Shown here in pieces: positions 43,901 through 55,435 of a DNA stretch of 64,000 nt (position 1 is the stretch's first letter; the number at the start of each line of letters is the position of its first letter). The DNA is taken from NCBI GenBank assembly GCA_022113835.1, contig JAILWY010000001.1, positions 186,001 to 250,000 on the forward strand, in the 5' to 3' direction. Under the pieces are notes generated by a model, which worked only from the letters and a program-made list of their open reading frames with translations, searched no databases and was not told the origin of the DNA. The position numbers and the translations under genes are program-made. The DNA is from Atopsyche davidsoni (taxonomy: Eukaryota; Arthropoda; Insecta; Trichoptera; Hydrobiosidae).

Positions 43901-45027
43901 TGGTGCTTGATTCCCAAAAGTCGAACTGAGTTGATCGATGCACTGCTGTCGAGTTAGACCACGTCGAAAATCATAATAAATCATCGCGCGAAAATTTTCT
44001 CGAGTTAAATCCATTGTGATAATGACACGCAATTTTTAAAATCACGCCACACAATGGAAACAATTTATTGACAGTCAGATGAAATAAACTCATTCTACAG
44101 CCAAAGAGTCCCATTTTCAAATGTAATAATTACTTTTTTAATATTATTTATGTAGTGGCCAATTCCAGATTCTTAAATAGCAGCCTATGTACTAATATAT
44201 ATATACTAGAAATGTAGCCCATCACAGAATGACGCGCATTCGATGAACGATGCAATAGTGTTTGAACATAATAAGATGAATAATGCTTTAATTTTGTACC
44301 ATCAGTTGGATGAAGGTGCGAAGTTCTGTGATATACTTGGCCTTGAACTTTGAAGCAGAGTAACCCACTGTTAATTTAGCTCCCATTGATGCAAAAGATA
44401 TACTGTTATTGTATGATCTTATTTTTCTCTTGAAATTTCAATTATAAATATCCTTTAAATATACTGGGGAAATAGGCCTTGCTGGTAGTTTCACTTTACC
44501 TTTGTGACAGCAATCGTTGAACTTTCCATCTGATGGGTTTTCTGCTTGATAACGTAAAGCATTGCAGAATCGACAGGTCACATTAATTAATCCGAAGACA
44601 AACGCAGCGTTCGCTGTGCATCAGTTTCTTTTTGTCTTGAGGTCGATGCGCGTACTCGAATTTTAAGAAGATGCTGCTCACGTTTTCCTTCCAACTCATT
44701 GCTTGACATTTATGTCACATTTCGTGTCACAAACAACGCATCACTTTTCACTGCACTGTTCTTTATTTGATGCAGTCCATATCACGTTCAATTGTGCAAT
44801 TCTTTTTGAATTACGTTTTCTGTGCGTAGACGGTGTTATTTATGATGTGATTAATAATTTCTAATGCAATTTCGATAAAAAAAAAAATAGAAATGGCAGT
44901 TGTGTCAAACTGACATAAACTGGAAATTTCTTAGAAGCATCAAAATTTGTTTTTTTTGTAAAAGTTCTAAATTTTAAATTCTCACGGTGAAGAACAGAAT
45001 CATATAATTCGTACATATTGAAACTCG

Positions 45028-45070
<43 letters not shown>

Positions 45071-48000
45071 GTATATATATTAGGGTGTCCCTTATATGAC
45101 CAAAAAAAATTTTTTTTCAAATTTCGAAATGCACACCCTCTACATTTTTTACTAATGCTATAAGATACTCAAATATAAAATTTCATCTTTCTAGAAAAAT
45201 TGCAACTAGTGCCGACCGAGCTTCAAAGTTTAGTAAAAAACGTGTTTTGTCTTGATATTTCGGTCTGGTATAAAATCATTATAAATGCAATAAATTAAGT
45301 GAATAATAGTAAAAATTCAATTAAATGAACATTAATCTTTAATCAAAAACATAAAGTAATAACAATCAGTCAGGGTCAGCCGTGATAAGTCCGTTAAAAT
45401 CTTGCATCATTTTAACAGCCCTTTCAGCAGTATCATTCACAACCCTCAAATAACTTATTTTTCTTTTAGCTTCCACAAAAGCACTATTATTATTCCAAGA
45501 AGATACATCTTCCTTTAGAAAACTGTCGTCGATCTACAGTCGTGATAAAAATTGTTTGCTCTTTTCCGATACGAAATCATTCAGTGTTTTAGAAACATAA
45601 GCAAACATCTTGTAGAGTCTATTTGTCCTTCGCAGTTATTCTGCATTGTGACTGAAGTAAACACATTTTTAAAGAATAGATCGCTCTCGCCATCCAGCGT
45701 GCCTGATGCATGGCTTTGGGGGGGCTTAGTTTTAATTTTTCCTCTGAGTCTCCTCCCAAAAATATTACGCACAGTTCGACCAATTTGCGGTAGTCATTTC
45801 TTACATAACTTTTGTCTAATTCTGCCTTATAAAATATTAAAAAAGCTTGAATGTCTGTCTCGGCAACACGTTGTTTTACGAAATGAAGAGATGGTTCAAT
45901 GTTACTAGCGTCGATGTTTTTCCAATTTTCTCTGAACTTTTTAAACATTGGAGTATCTGGGCTACTAGTAATTTACTTAATTTTGCTTTCAAAGACAGCT
46001 TTTAGGACCAATTCATAAACATGATGACGACAGACGAGCAGCAATTCTCTTCCTAAAGTTTCTCCAAAATAGCACAAGCTCCATTGAAACGGCCAGTATT
46101 GAAAGCTGTTGTGTCGCAGCACATTATTTGTACTTTATCGTGAAGGTTCTAGTCAAAGAGAGCTGTTGAGACAGCCTTACCTTGATGTTTTTCAGAAGAA
46201 TGTTCTAGTTTTGGCACTGCAAGAAGCTGTTCCTTATCGTCAAACGAAGCAATAACTGGCAAGCGTTCTTCTTTAGAACTTCGTACATCTAACCCGGGTA
46301 ATAGTTTTCCATCCCAATGGACTGTGACTACGTCGGGTACATTACTTCCAAAGAAGTCAGATTTTATTGCTTCTGCCCTTGATTTTCTAGTTTCAGCAGC
46401 TAGTGATTCTCTTTGTCTTACAACCCTTTCCTCTTCTTCCATTCGTCGTTGTTTAGATCTATCTTCTTTTTCCGCCAATTTTTTATCAACACCAACTAAG
46501 CATCCCGGTCGACCTGGCTCTCTCTGTTTCATTAAAAATAATTTATCTTCCTCTATTTTCATTATCTCAAAAGCATCAGCATGTGCAATATCAAACAAAT
46601 TATCAAGATCAATTTTGAAATTGTTCTCACGGCTCTTGAACGTAACCTGAGTTTTCTTACAATTTTTTCAGCAACTCTCTCCAAACATGATATAAATCAT
46701 CAATTTTCTTCACGCAGTTAGGAAATGCCCCTGTTGGAATTCTTGCTTTTTCCCAATATATGATGCACTCCCTAATCACAAGATTTGCACTTTCACTAAC
46801 AGTCAGTTTAACCTCATGAATATTGTAAAATAGGACCGAGAGAAATTGTCGATTAGATGGTAATTTGCACCATTTATTTGATATCTAGGCAAACCGATAA
46901 GGAAATTATTTTGTTTATCACTCCGTAATTCCACCGACATGTCAACGCACTAAACAATGAAGCACTACTAATCTTAAAAATCACGTATGAAATGACAAAT
47001 AAAACATGTAGGTAACTACATGTTTTATTTGTAAAAGTCACAGCGCAGTACTTACGCAACTTGTATGGACAAGTTAAAATCGCAAGTCGGCACGGGTTAT
47101 CGTTTATAAATCGAACTAATATTTTTTTTCTAGACAATATAGGGTTATTACTAAACTTTTAAGAAGGTATGCGTAAAAAAATATCGAACTTGAAATTTAA
47201 GGGACACCCTAATATATATATATATGTATGTATTCATACATTTTATTGTCATACATACCAATGTAAACTGCACAAGCATGAGCCCGATCACGTAGTAGCT
47301 GGAGAATATTTGACAAAGAAAAACGTTTGAAAAGGCGTTCTGCAATCGATCTGATACTCTGAAACAAAACTCAAAAATATCATTTCACATCATACTGTAA
47401 TGAGATTGTTTTATGATAAAGGCATTGTAATTTTTTGACATGAGGATTGAAAACAAGTTGATATATTTTATTAAATAATCGCTTACTCGAGAATCGCGTT
47501 GTGGTACTCCACAACTTCTTTAAAACACTGCTTCAGAGCCCTGTCGTAGTCCTTTTCACTGAAATAAAGTAAGTCCTCGTAAGTTTTCTTCGCTACTTTT
47601 TCTCTGGATGCAGTGAGTTTTTTTGCGTTACTGTTTATAATTTGATTATCATTTTTTAAAATCAATTTTCTGGCCAAAATATCAAGAGCTCCGCGGTCAA
47701 CCGTTTCTATATTGTTCTGCAGGACTACGAATTGCGCACTGATGTGAGTCATGACAGAGGCAATCATCGTGTCGCACGTCATGAGGACGTTGCTCGCCCA
47801 AAACATGCTCACTATGGAGAAGATGTACCCGCCGAATGCGCCCGCCACAGTGTCCGATCCCCAGGGTATCCACATGTAGTAGAAGGAGATCTTCGGGTAA
47901 CCGACTGTGGTGTTGGAGGTCGGCTTAAGTTCTCGATATCTCTCGATGTCGGGAATGCTGGAGATGAAACCCATCAATAACACTGTCGAATTCCCCAGAA

Positions 48001-48421
48001 TGAGAAAAAACCACGTAAATATCATGGAGATGCGGTGAGCTCGCTCGAGTGGCCGCCTGTCCCGAGCGTAGCGCATGCAATCCACCTCGAGCGTCTGGAG
48101 GATTCTCTGAAGAGCTTTGTTGTTCTTGATCATGATCAAAGTTTTTGCGACCTCGATCCCGTCCGTCCCGATGAGCAGAAGACCCATGAAGAAGACGCTG
48201 GTTTCTTTTTCTTCTTTCCATGCGATATAGGTGAATCCGCACACGGACAGCGGGAAAAGAATGATAAGGATGACGGAGAAAAGTCCGTACAGACTATAGA
48301 GCACGGTGGGGTAGTTCTCAAAATCGTTGCCCTCAGGATCATTGAACATGCCCAGGCCGAGCGTCCTCAAGAGCTTGCGATACATGGAGAAGTACATCGG
48401 GGGCTCGAAGTCCGCAGACAT
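40901..48421 (-). CDS. insect odorant receptor, five exons, complete
   Basis: Joined exons 47487-48421, 47259-47358, 41556-41663, 41141-41308 and 40901-40963 give 1374 bp, or 457 residues plus stop, within the usual range for the family. All introns are GT-AG; the first is phase 2 and the last three are phase 0. Insect odorant receptors are seven-helix membrane proteins with a cytoplasmic N-terminus that form ligand-gated cation channels with Orco in olfactory neuron dendrites. Hydrophobic segments lie at about residues 42-68, 74-95, 131-155, 190-225, 320-345, 350-375 and near the C-terminus. The C-terminal exons show the family pattern: FSNVFLCQIFSSYYV, VWQLFIQTYSGNEV, LALVIQRAQAPL and TLKSAYQIFTLIK. 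No stop or frameshift is seen. The ligand is unknown. Intron 2 (5595 bp) is almost entirely transposons. Confidence 0.9.
41141..41308 (-). CDS. odorant receptor exon 4
   Basis: 168 bp, phase 0 at both ends, acceptor GTTTGCAG and donor GTGAGC. Encodes VADSAF and LALVIQRAQAPLRV, then LSNDTFVT, the start of helix 7. It is unusually GC-rich compared with the other exons. If the last intron is retained, translation continues 11 codons to a TAA at 41106-41108. Confidence 0.88.
41556..41663 (-). CDS. odorant receptor exon 3
   Basis: 108 bp, phase 0 at both ends, acceptor TTGTTTCAG and donor GTAAAA. Encodes EPNLSSLSFYATV and ends QTYSGNEVTLQ, helix 6 and the conserved following loop. It lies 5.6 kb from exon 2. 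Confidence 0.88.
41838..42895 (-). pseudogene. mariner element in receptor intron 2, degenerate
   Basis: Flanked by TA (41836-41837 and 42896-42897) with perfect terminal repeats of at least 15 bp (GTATGCATTAATTTT). The minus strand encodes an HTH region (LCEVYGEHAPSQQTC, 42490-42783) and a catalytic region with HHFVTGDEKWIHYDN. The second aspartate is replaced (HHYNARPH), and about 30 codons covering the third are deleted near 42085. Dead. Confidence 0.88.
42898..44189 (-). pseudogene. mariner element in receptor intron 2, nearly intact
   Basis: Terminal repeats (GGGCTGCTATTTA against GGCTGCTATTTAAGA inwards) with TA on both sides (42896-42897, 44190-44191). The minus-strand transposase runs from an ATG near 44013 to a TAA near 42967. 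I see three lesions: a TGA at 43856-43858, a one-base frame change near 43135, and a TAA about 40 bp later (near 43097). The three catalytic aspartates (TGDESWIYAYD, HHDNASCH, LAPYDFF) are present with D,D34D spacing. It has decayed less than the other D,D34D mariners in the window. Confidence 0.9.
44206..45035 (-). mobile_element. Helitron remnant in receptor intron 2
   Basis: On the minus strand the 3' end is GATGGGCTACATTTCTAG followed by host T, with a short hairpin inside. This is a Helitron-type CTAG terminus. The 5' boundary is not clear and is placed near the TA repeat at 45035. The body holds only the N-terminal coding part. Confidence 0.7.
44400..44710 (-). pseudogene. Helitron N-terminal fragment
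   Basis: The minus strand starts MSSNELEGKREQHLLKIRVR near 44710. After a frame change it gives NVTCRFCNALRYQAENPS and CCHKGKVKLP, the cysteine motif at the start of Helitron proteins (compare 12151-12579). No Rep or helicase region follows. Confidence 0.75.
45033..45066. repeat. (TA)n microsatellite
   Basis: About 34 bp of TA repeat just before the DNA transposon at 45082. Confidence 0.95.
45082..47210 (-). mobile_element. 2.1-kb DNA transposon, copy 1 (in receptor intron 2)
   Basis: Ends AGGGTGTCCCTTA and, at the right, the reverse complement, inside TA-rich sequence, so the target duplication (TA or TTA) is not certain. The 55436-57644 copy is collinear and very similar. The minus strand carries pieces of one protein that I cannot place in a named superfamily. 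The DNA-transposon call rests on the terminal inverted repeats and two dispersed copies. Confidence 0.8.
45560..47060 (-). pseudogene. transposon protein, broken (copy 1)
   Basis: Minus-strand pieces: an N-terminal part near 46700-46930 (frameshifted here), 46149-46598 with FDIAHADAFEIMKIEEDK, GCLVGVDKKLAEKE and VHWDGKLLPGLD, then after a TAG a CCDTTAFNTGRFNGACAIL stretch, and 45619-45948 with YVRNDYRKLVELCVIFLGG and MHQARWMARAIYSLK. The aspartate in CCDTTA and the later histidine-rich segment could belong to an RNase H-like transposase, but that is inference. The TAG after STALFD is shared with copy 2. Confidence 0.7.
47259..47358 (-). CDS. odorant receptor exon 2
   Basis: 100 bp between a TTTGTTTCAG acceptor and a GTATGT donor. 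It completes a Glu codon and then encodes 33 residues containing VFLCQIFSSYYV, helix 5 of the family. Confidence 0.9.
47487..48421 (-). CDS. odorant receptor exon 1
   Basis: Encodes residues 1-311 and two bases of codon 312. The ATG at 48421-48419 is the first in frame. It precedes MYRKLLRTLGLG, the expected cytoplasmic start. Helices 1-4 and the long loop between helices 4 and 5 lie here. The donor GTAAGC follows 47487. Confidence 0.9.
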
Positions 48422-49798
48422 GATCCGTTCAGAAGTTCTCCGGCTTCACTGAGGGGGCACCGCTGCCCGATTTGTCGCGATGCTAGACTTTTCGATTATA
48501 GCATTTATTATGTATAGGGCTCTACTCGATATAAATTTGTCATCAGTATTATCGAATCTTTATTAGTAAGTAAGCACACCGCATACATACATGCGCATAT
48601 ACGCTTTAATAAATGCTATACGTGAATAAAAATAATAATATTTTGTAACCTCGTCTATTATATTCCACTGTGAAACAGGAAGGTTCAAAGCTTTATCAGA
48701 TTATGTAGGTTAATGTAAGCTCTTTGCTGCAAGATCATATTTATAATGCCATTAATAAATAAATTCAATTTATTTAAAACCACAAAATAACAAGATTTTT
48801 TTTAACATAAACAAAACATTTTGATTACAAAATAATTTGAAAGAAATGTTTTTTTTTTGCGAATTTAATAATTATTGCGTTCTAATTAAAAACGTATTTT
48901 TAGTATTTATACAATAATTTGATCTGTGAATTAATTTTGTAGGCTTTATTTTATTTGGAAAGTACATAATAAGAAAATTAACTATGACATATACTATAAA
49001 TAATCGATTATATTCAATAAATAAAAGTCTAAGTATCGAGCGATTTTCCTATTTAAATAGATTATTAATAATAATTACCGGACCTGTAATAAACGTAAAA
49101 GTAGACGGCTGGCTCTAATCGACACGAGTGTATCGATGCATGTTTAATGACAGGGGCGAAGAAGGAGCGAGGAGGCCGGAAGCCGAGGAAGAGTCGCATA
49201 AGCTTCCGATTATTTTCTTAAAATTACGCAAATAAATTTTTGAAAGCAAAATTGAGAATACTTTTTCATTCGTTGCGCGAAACCCGGACTCGTCAATCTA
49301 CGCAGGCGATCCGCAACGCGAGTTACATCGGTGCTGCCGAAAAAATACACCGACTGCGCCACCCATCCGAACACCTTCGTTTTGCGATATATCAAAAAAG
49401 CCCCTCGCTCGCGTCTTTAAATAATGTTTCCGCATTAGGCGGGATAAGCCCGGCGCGATAAAAGCCTCCGGTCTCGGGGGACGGGCGGGCGGCCGCGCCG
49501 CGAGCTGATGAAATCTGCCCTCGAGCAGGAAACAAACGAAAATAAACCGGCGGGGCGGCTTTCCCGCTCCGAGGCCGTTCGTTACCTTTTTTAATGCGCT
49601 GATCTTATTTGCACTGAGCTATCATTGTAAACATCCCTTCATCTTCCCTGGAGAGCCGATTTCCCTTTATTAAAACGAAACGCCGCACGTGTATCACCGC
49701 GTGTGAACCGCCTCAGACGAACACTCGAACAATGTTTGAAGCGCAACTTGGACAGGGGTCGTGTATTGTTTCTCTTTCTGGCCTTCTCCGCCAGCGCC
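48422..49798. other. upstream of the receptor gene, no gene recognised
   Basis: AT-rich to 49080, then GC-rich (49140-49600). The receptor promoter should lie just above 48421. I cannot point to a TATA box with confidence. No other exon seen. Confidence 0.35.
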
Positions 49799-50005
49799 GC
49801 TGCAGGTTGCGGCTGACTTCCGCTGCAGGTCGAGGCTGACTTCCGCTGCAGGTCGAGGCTGACTTCCGCTGCAGGTCGAGGCTGACTTCCGCTGCAGGTC
49901 GAGGCTGACTTCCGCTGCAGGTCGAGGCTGACTTCCGCTGCAGGTCGAGGCTGACTTCCGCTGCAGGTCGAGGCTGACTTCCGCTGCAGGTCGAGGCTGA
50001 CTTCC
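49799..50005. repeat. 23-bp minisatellite, nine units
   Basis: Unit GCTGCAGGTCGAGGCTGACT plus TCC, repeated nine times almost without change; the first unit has TTGCGG for TCGAGG. The unit length is not a multiple of three, so the 99-codon minus-strand frame cycles through three peptide phases and is an artefact. Confidence 0.95.
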
Positions 50006-50014
50006 GCTGCAAGT

Positions 50015-52115
50015 CAGGCGCTTATCTTTAAATTCATATATTTTTTAAAACTAGTAAAATTTGCACAAAACGCCCTCATAACAAGAAATACATCAGTCTG
50101 AAGGAAAAGGTACAAAGCAGCTCATGAATAAGGCTCAACTCGCGCATGAAGCCGGCCGAGGGTAGCATTTCTGTGGTAAATTATTGGATATCGGCGCTCG
50201 TGAATTCCGATGGTCGGGGCTCAGCGACTCCGGCAGATGCCGGCCGGGCGGTGCATCAGCTCCAGAAAAAAGTCGGAGTTTTTATTTTGTAATAATAACA
50301 CCGCACAATAATCATAATTTTTCTCGGGACTTATTTTACGACGTTGACGATACGTTAAATGATTAGTAAAATGTATTTTTTTCAATTTTGGACTTTTCAG
50401 TGTATATTTCTCTAATTGAGAAACGTTTTTAATTGTCATATGCACGAGAAATACGACATGGGAATGTGAAGAAAAAAGTGAATGGTAAATGCTAACCCCT
50501 GGAATATATAAAGGATACCAAATTTTTTAAATAATCGGAAAAATATTAAGTCCAATATATAAATCACATCACTAGTAAAACTTTTAATACTAAAATATAA
50601 AATCTGAACTACAGTGATCAATTTTAATTTACAGTCTATAATTTTCAAATATATTATGGCAATTATTTCAAATATACTTCTCTCGAGGTGTTATGTGCCC
50701 CTCTCGGAACGCCACTAGCTTGACATGTGACTTCCGCGGATGCATAATACTTGATGGACTCTCGATCAACGTTTATAAATGATAACACTTCAATACTTTA
50801 ATTATGATGTTTACACAGACAGACAGACAGCGTCTCGTCGGTGGTCAGGCAAGTTATGATATGAGCTCTTTGATACATTGGTATATATGAATATATTATA
50901 ACAAAGGATCGTAGTCCTGCACCTAAACAAACATATGGACATACAACAATGGACGCAGCCATTAAGAGTATAATTATACATAAGCAAATAAATGCACAAA
51001 AATGTTATTGAAGATTAAATGGTTGTGTTTACTTAACAATAAAAGATGTAATAACGAAGATACAATAATGGGCATTCGTCCGTTGGAACTGTAATTTACA
51101 CAAGGATAAAAAAATGCATAAACGCATTTAACAAAAGTTTATTAATATTGAGAAGCTGAGCAAAGTCCACTTTCTTGAACAATGTTTATTTGTAAGCAAC
51201 AAAGGACTCTGATGATTACAAAATATATTGAGGTGATTAGGTCGTCACATAACAGAGGAATGCTGTAAGAATTCTGTTTGCAAATGCCGAGTGAAGGATG
51301 AAACCGTTTTCCAAATGTTGAAAATTAAGTCACGAAGAGTCTTTACCTTTCCCTTGCAACCCACCGGCTCACAGTATGTAACTCGATTGAATAATTTAAA
51401 TTGTGATTTATACAATTCATTATTATACACAAGTAATTACATACTTTCAGACGATTTGTTGGCAAAGTGAGAGGACGCCGGTTTGACAGGTGCTGGCAGG
51501 TGAATCCCAAACTGATGTTATTGCGCTCGATCAACAAAGCCAAATAAATTGCAATGAGGAATCCTCCGTGGCGAATATTCGATTAGTCAAACTAAACGAG
51601 TGCCCTGGCGAGACGAGGCAAGGCACACTCGCGGAGGTGAGGGGGGAGCGCCCGGCGAGAAGGGGAGAGGGTCTAAAAATATGATTTATTATTTTTAAAA
51701 AAAGGAAAAAAAAGGGACGATTCACCGGAAAGAACGCGGCGCCGGCTGGGCCGTACGCGGCGCCGAGAACAATATTTTAAAGTTCGTAATTGTTGCGAAA
51801 TAATGTAAACCTCGGTAAATGTTTTCAGATTTGAAGGCAATGACTCGTGTAATTTTAATTTATGGCGTTTTATTAAATTTATGGTCAGTTGTATGTATTA
51901 TGGTTTTTATAAAAAAAAAGGTTTTAGAGGATAAAAGTCGTTCACTCTCTGTTTTTTTTACGATTTCCCTGTGATCACCTGCGTGAAATGTTTAGTTAAA
52001 TACATAACGATTAAAAGATATTGACCCCCTGATTTGTCGATTTGTTGACCAGGATATTTGGGCGGGCGTGATTTGCGGTTAGCCTTTGCACGACCCCGTC
52101 CTGTCCCTTGCAGCT
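50015..52115. other. unassigned sequence
   Basis: Mostly AT-rich. It includes a short GACA repeat near 50817-50830 and a GC-rich patch near 51600-51670 and 51720-51770. No supported exon. Confidence 0.3.
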
Positions 52116-52117
52116 CC

Positions 52118-52216
52118 CTGAAACCCCTGCAGCCCCCTGCTGCCCCCTGCTGCCCCCTGCAGCCCCCTGCAGCTCCCTGCTGCCCCCTGCAGCCCCCTGC
52201 AGCTCCCTGCAGCCCC
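52118..52216. repeat. CTGC(A/T)GCCCC minisatellite
   Basis: About nine units of 11-12 bp (CCCCCTGCAGC, CCCCCTGCTGC, CTCCCTGCAGC). Open frames over it on both strands are low-complexity Pro/Ala/Cys or Gly/Gln repeats and not genes. Confidence 0.93.
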
Positions 52217-54149
52217 CGCGTCTCCTCTTGCTCGACTTTAGTCACTCTCCCCGACAAACGGTAGAGCAAACCGCTGTAAGTTTTGGCAAGTCCGCCGTAT
52301 AAATAGAGAGCCTCCCTGCAAGGTTAGGGAAGCGAGAAAGTTCTTCAGTACTTAATGAAGTATTTACATTGATAACTTTGCCCCCTACAGTATCTTATTT
52401 AATTGAATTTAAAAAAATGTAGCTGTATCTTTACTGTAGCTGCGTCAGACGTTTGAATAACATCGAAACTATCTTTCTCCCAGAGTTTAAAATTCTACAA
52501 AGCTTTCCCGGCCGACGCCCTTGAGAAAACCTGTCAGTCGCGAGGCGACCCGGGTGTGACGTCACAGGCACCCATAATCTCTCGTTATGACTTACCCTCG
52601 AGAAAGGATTTCGTTACCCTCTGTTCACGTACAGCTTAGGTTTTTACGAAGAATTACTGTAGTATATTCTGTTTACAATGAATGAAAGATGAAAGTGTAT
52701 TTTTCATAAATCTATAAGTGAATTATATGAACAATTGTTTTTAATTAGGGCTTTTGTCATGAGTTGATTCGGTTTACTTGGGTATTGGGCTGTTTTTCCC
52801 ATGAAAACCATGAATAGAACAGCAAAAGGAAGAATTTTACCAGGCAATTCGACTAACGATCCAGTAAAATGTACTACCGGCCACTTTCAGGTAGAACCCA
52901 GGCCTAACGCGGAAAGTATGCGACTGGTAAAAAATATCAACAAAATTCTGTACAAATACACAACATGGAACTTATGTAAATATAAGATAAGAGAAGACAT
53001 TGAATTTATGTACAATTTGTACTTGCACCAACTGCACCAAACAATATGGTCCTTCGTAGACCAAATGTCACAATGAAATACGGGTGTCAGTACGGTGAAG
53101 CGGTCGATTCGATCCTCTACGTGTCTACGTGAAGGTCTACTGAAGATCCTATCCTCGCCTCTTGGTCGCTCTGAGCTGACATTATTTTAAGAATAACGAA
53201 CATGTGTCGTTCGAGAAGGAAAGTTTCGCATGCTCACGACCACTTCGGTGAATAACGGAAGTCTCTTTTTGATTCATTATTAGTCTTTTTCAAATTTAGC
53301 TTGCGTGTTAAAGTTGAAATTGCACAATATTTATTTTATAGTCGAAGTTGAGTTTCTCGAGAGCCAGAAGCCCGCGCCTCGAGCGGTCGCTCCCTTTCCG
53401 CGAACGAGCGACATATTTCGTCATATTGGGAGAATACAACGGAGGGGGCGCGATAAGAAATTAACGTCTGGCAGAGAAAATTCGACAACACCGGGTCGCC
53501 GGAGATCGCTTTCTATACATTTTATTATCTCCCTTCACTTTATTAGATAAAGTTGGATCGTGAGAGGGGAGGCCTCGAGAAGCAGTTTCTTCATTGTGTG
53601 GGACTATTTATGACATTTCTGCGCGAAGAAGAAAGTTTTATTTCTTCTCCCGTTAGTCGTCACGCGGCGAGTGATTGAGCACTCGCAGGCTCGATAATCT
53701 GAAGAGGCCTATAAAGATGTCAGTCGTTTCGGTACGTCTATAACGAGAACATTAATCAAAGACAGATAATTCCATCACCAAAATATTGCCTGTAATTCGG
53801 AGAGATTCATTTTCATTTAAAACTAAATTAATCAAGCTTGCCGTTTCCGCTGCCGGAAGTCGCTCGGATGTACTGATCTCTAATCAAATCACTCTCAAGC
53901 GGACTCTAAACGGTTTCATTGAGCAGCTTTACTAATCTTTGTTAATAGAGGTGCTTCGAATTTCTATATTGAATAGAATTATTATTCAATATTTGTTAAA
54001 TCAGCAAAAATTATAAAAATATCTTGTTTAAGAATCAACCGCAATAAATTATTTATAAGTTTTTTCAGTATTTGTTGTTAATTATCTTTCATGACACACG
54101 CAAACATACATACATGCACATATATATATATAGCTACATAGTAGATAAA
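52217..54149. other. unassigned sequence
   Basis: Contains a 91-codon plus-strand frame (52801-53076) with ordinary amino-acid composition but no recognisable motif, splice context or homology that I know. I see nothing else. Confidence 0.3.
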
Positions 54150-55225
54150 GTATAAATAAGTTTTCAAGGATTTATTTTCATGTTTGACGATTTATTGTGA
54201 AAAAATTGTTACATGTTCATTTTTCAAAGTATTGTCGGATTTTCGGATACCATCTCGAAAAAACGATGTGTCTTTTGATGCAATCCATGAATCGATCCAA
54301 TTTTGAACTTCTTCAAAAGAGCGGAAGTACTGACCCTTAAGAGCCTGCGTCATCGACGAAAACAAATGGTAGTCGTAAGGAGCAATATTTGGGCTATATG
54401 GCGGGTGGGGTAGGACTTCCCATTTCAGCGTTTCAAGGTATGTTTGACCGGCTGAGCAACATGTGGCCGAGCGTTGTCATGTTGAAAAATTACCTTGTCG
54501 TGCCTCTCCTCGTAATGTGGCCGTTTTTCAAACGCATCAATTAAGTTCGGTAAAGTTGTCCTGTGATGGTTTCACTTGGTGGTAGCAGCTCATAGTACAC
54601 CACGCCCAATTGGTCCCACCAAATACAAAGCATGACTTTGCCACCGTGAATATTCGGCTATGGCATCGATTTTGGCGTATGGCCTGACGGTCCCCTGATT
54701 TTTTGCGGGGTTATCGTAATGAACCCATTTTTCGTCACCAGTTACAATTCGATACAAAAAACCCTTTCTTTTTTACTGTTGGAGCAGCTGATTACAAGTG
54801 AAAAAACGGCGTTCGACTTCTCTTGTCTTCAATTCATACGGCACCCAATATCCTACCTTTTGGACCATTTCGATGGATTTTAAGCAAACGGATATGGCTT
54901 GTTGAATCACTCCCAATGTTTCTTCTTGCGTTTGGCACGAGTCTTCGTCCAATATAGCCTCCAATTCGGCATCCTCAAACTTTTCTGGCCGCCCTTCGAG
55001 CTCTTTGTCATTGGTATTAAAATCACCACTTCTAAAACGTTTATACCACAATTTACACGTGTTAATCGATGAAGCATGTTCACCGTAAGCTTCTTGCAGC
55101 ATTCGATGGGCTTCAGCTGCACTTTTCACTCTGCTGCACTGCACTCAAATGGAAGCAGAAAAGTAAGCTTTCCCGCAAATTGTGTTTTGTTGGCACAAAA
55201 GTTGACATATTCAGAGCACACAAAA
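54150..55225 (-). pseudogene. mariner element, degenerate
   Basis: The minus strand encodes an HTH part (RMLQEAYGEHASSINTC near 55100), a middle part with VTGDEKWVHYDN near 54730, and a C-terminal part with WEVLPHPPYSPNIAPYDYHL near 54430, ending in a TAA near 54203. The frame breaks several times between 54500 and 54800, and the usual SPDLAP has become SPNIAP although the catalytic aspartate of PYDYH remains. It is related to the mariner at 41838-42895. Ends are approximate because the terminal repeats are decayed. Confidence 0.8.
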
Positions 55226-55365
55226 TCTAAGTTGTTTCCACTTCAGCGAAATGACATAATGAAAAAGAAAGCCTAATGATCGGGATAATAAAATGAAATT
55301 AGTTGCAACAATGTTCGTAGTAACGTCATCTCTTGAATATCCTTGAAAACTTATTTGTACAGCTA

Positions 55366-55372
<7 letters not shown>

Positions 55373-55407
<35 letters not shown>

Positions 55408-55435
55408 GTGTGTGTGTATTTAGTATATATATATT
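55373..55435. repeat. (TA)n and (TG)n microsatellite
   Basis: TA repeat followed by GTGTGTGT and more TA. The DNA transposon at 55436 sits at its right edge. Confidence 0.93.

Noticed and set aside
49799..50005. Possible CRISPR array
   Set aside because: The 23-bp units are directly adjacent with no unique spacers, and the sequence is an insect nuclear genome.
49713..50012. 99-codon repeat protein on the minus strand
   Set aside because: Artefact of the 23-bp tandem array, which has no stop in any of the three phases used.
51958..52269. 103-codon Gly/Gln repeat frame
   Set aside because: Low-complexity translation of the CTGCAGCCCC minisatellite.
52801..53076. 91-codon plus-strand frame starting with ATG
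   Set aside because: Ordinary composition but no motif, homology or gene context that I recognise. Kept only as a remark in the intergenic entry.
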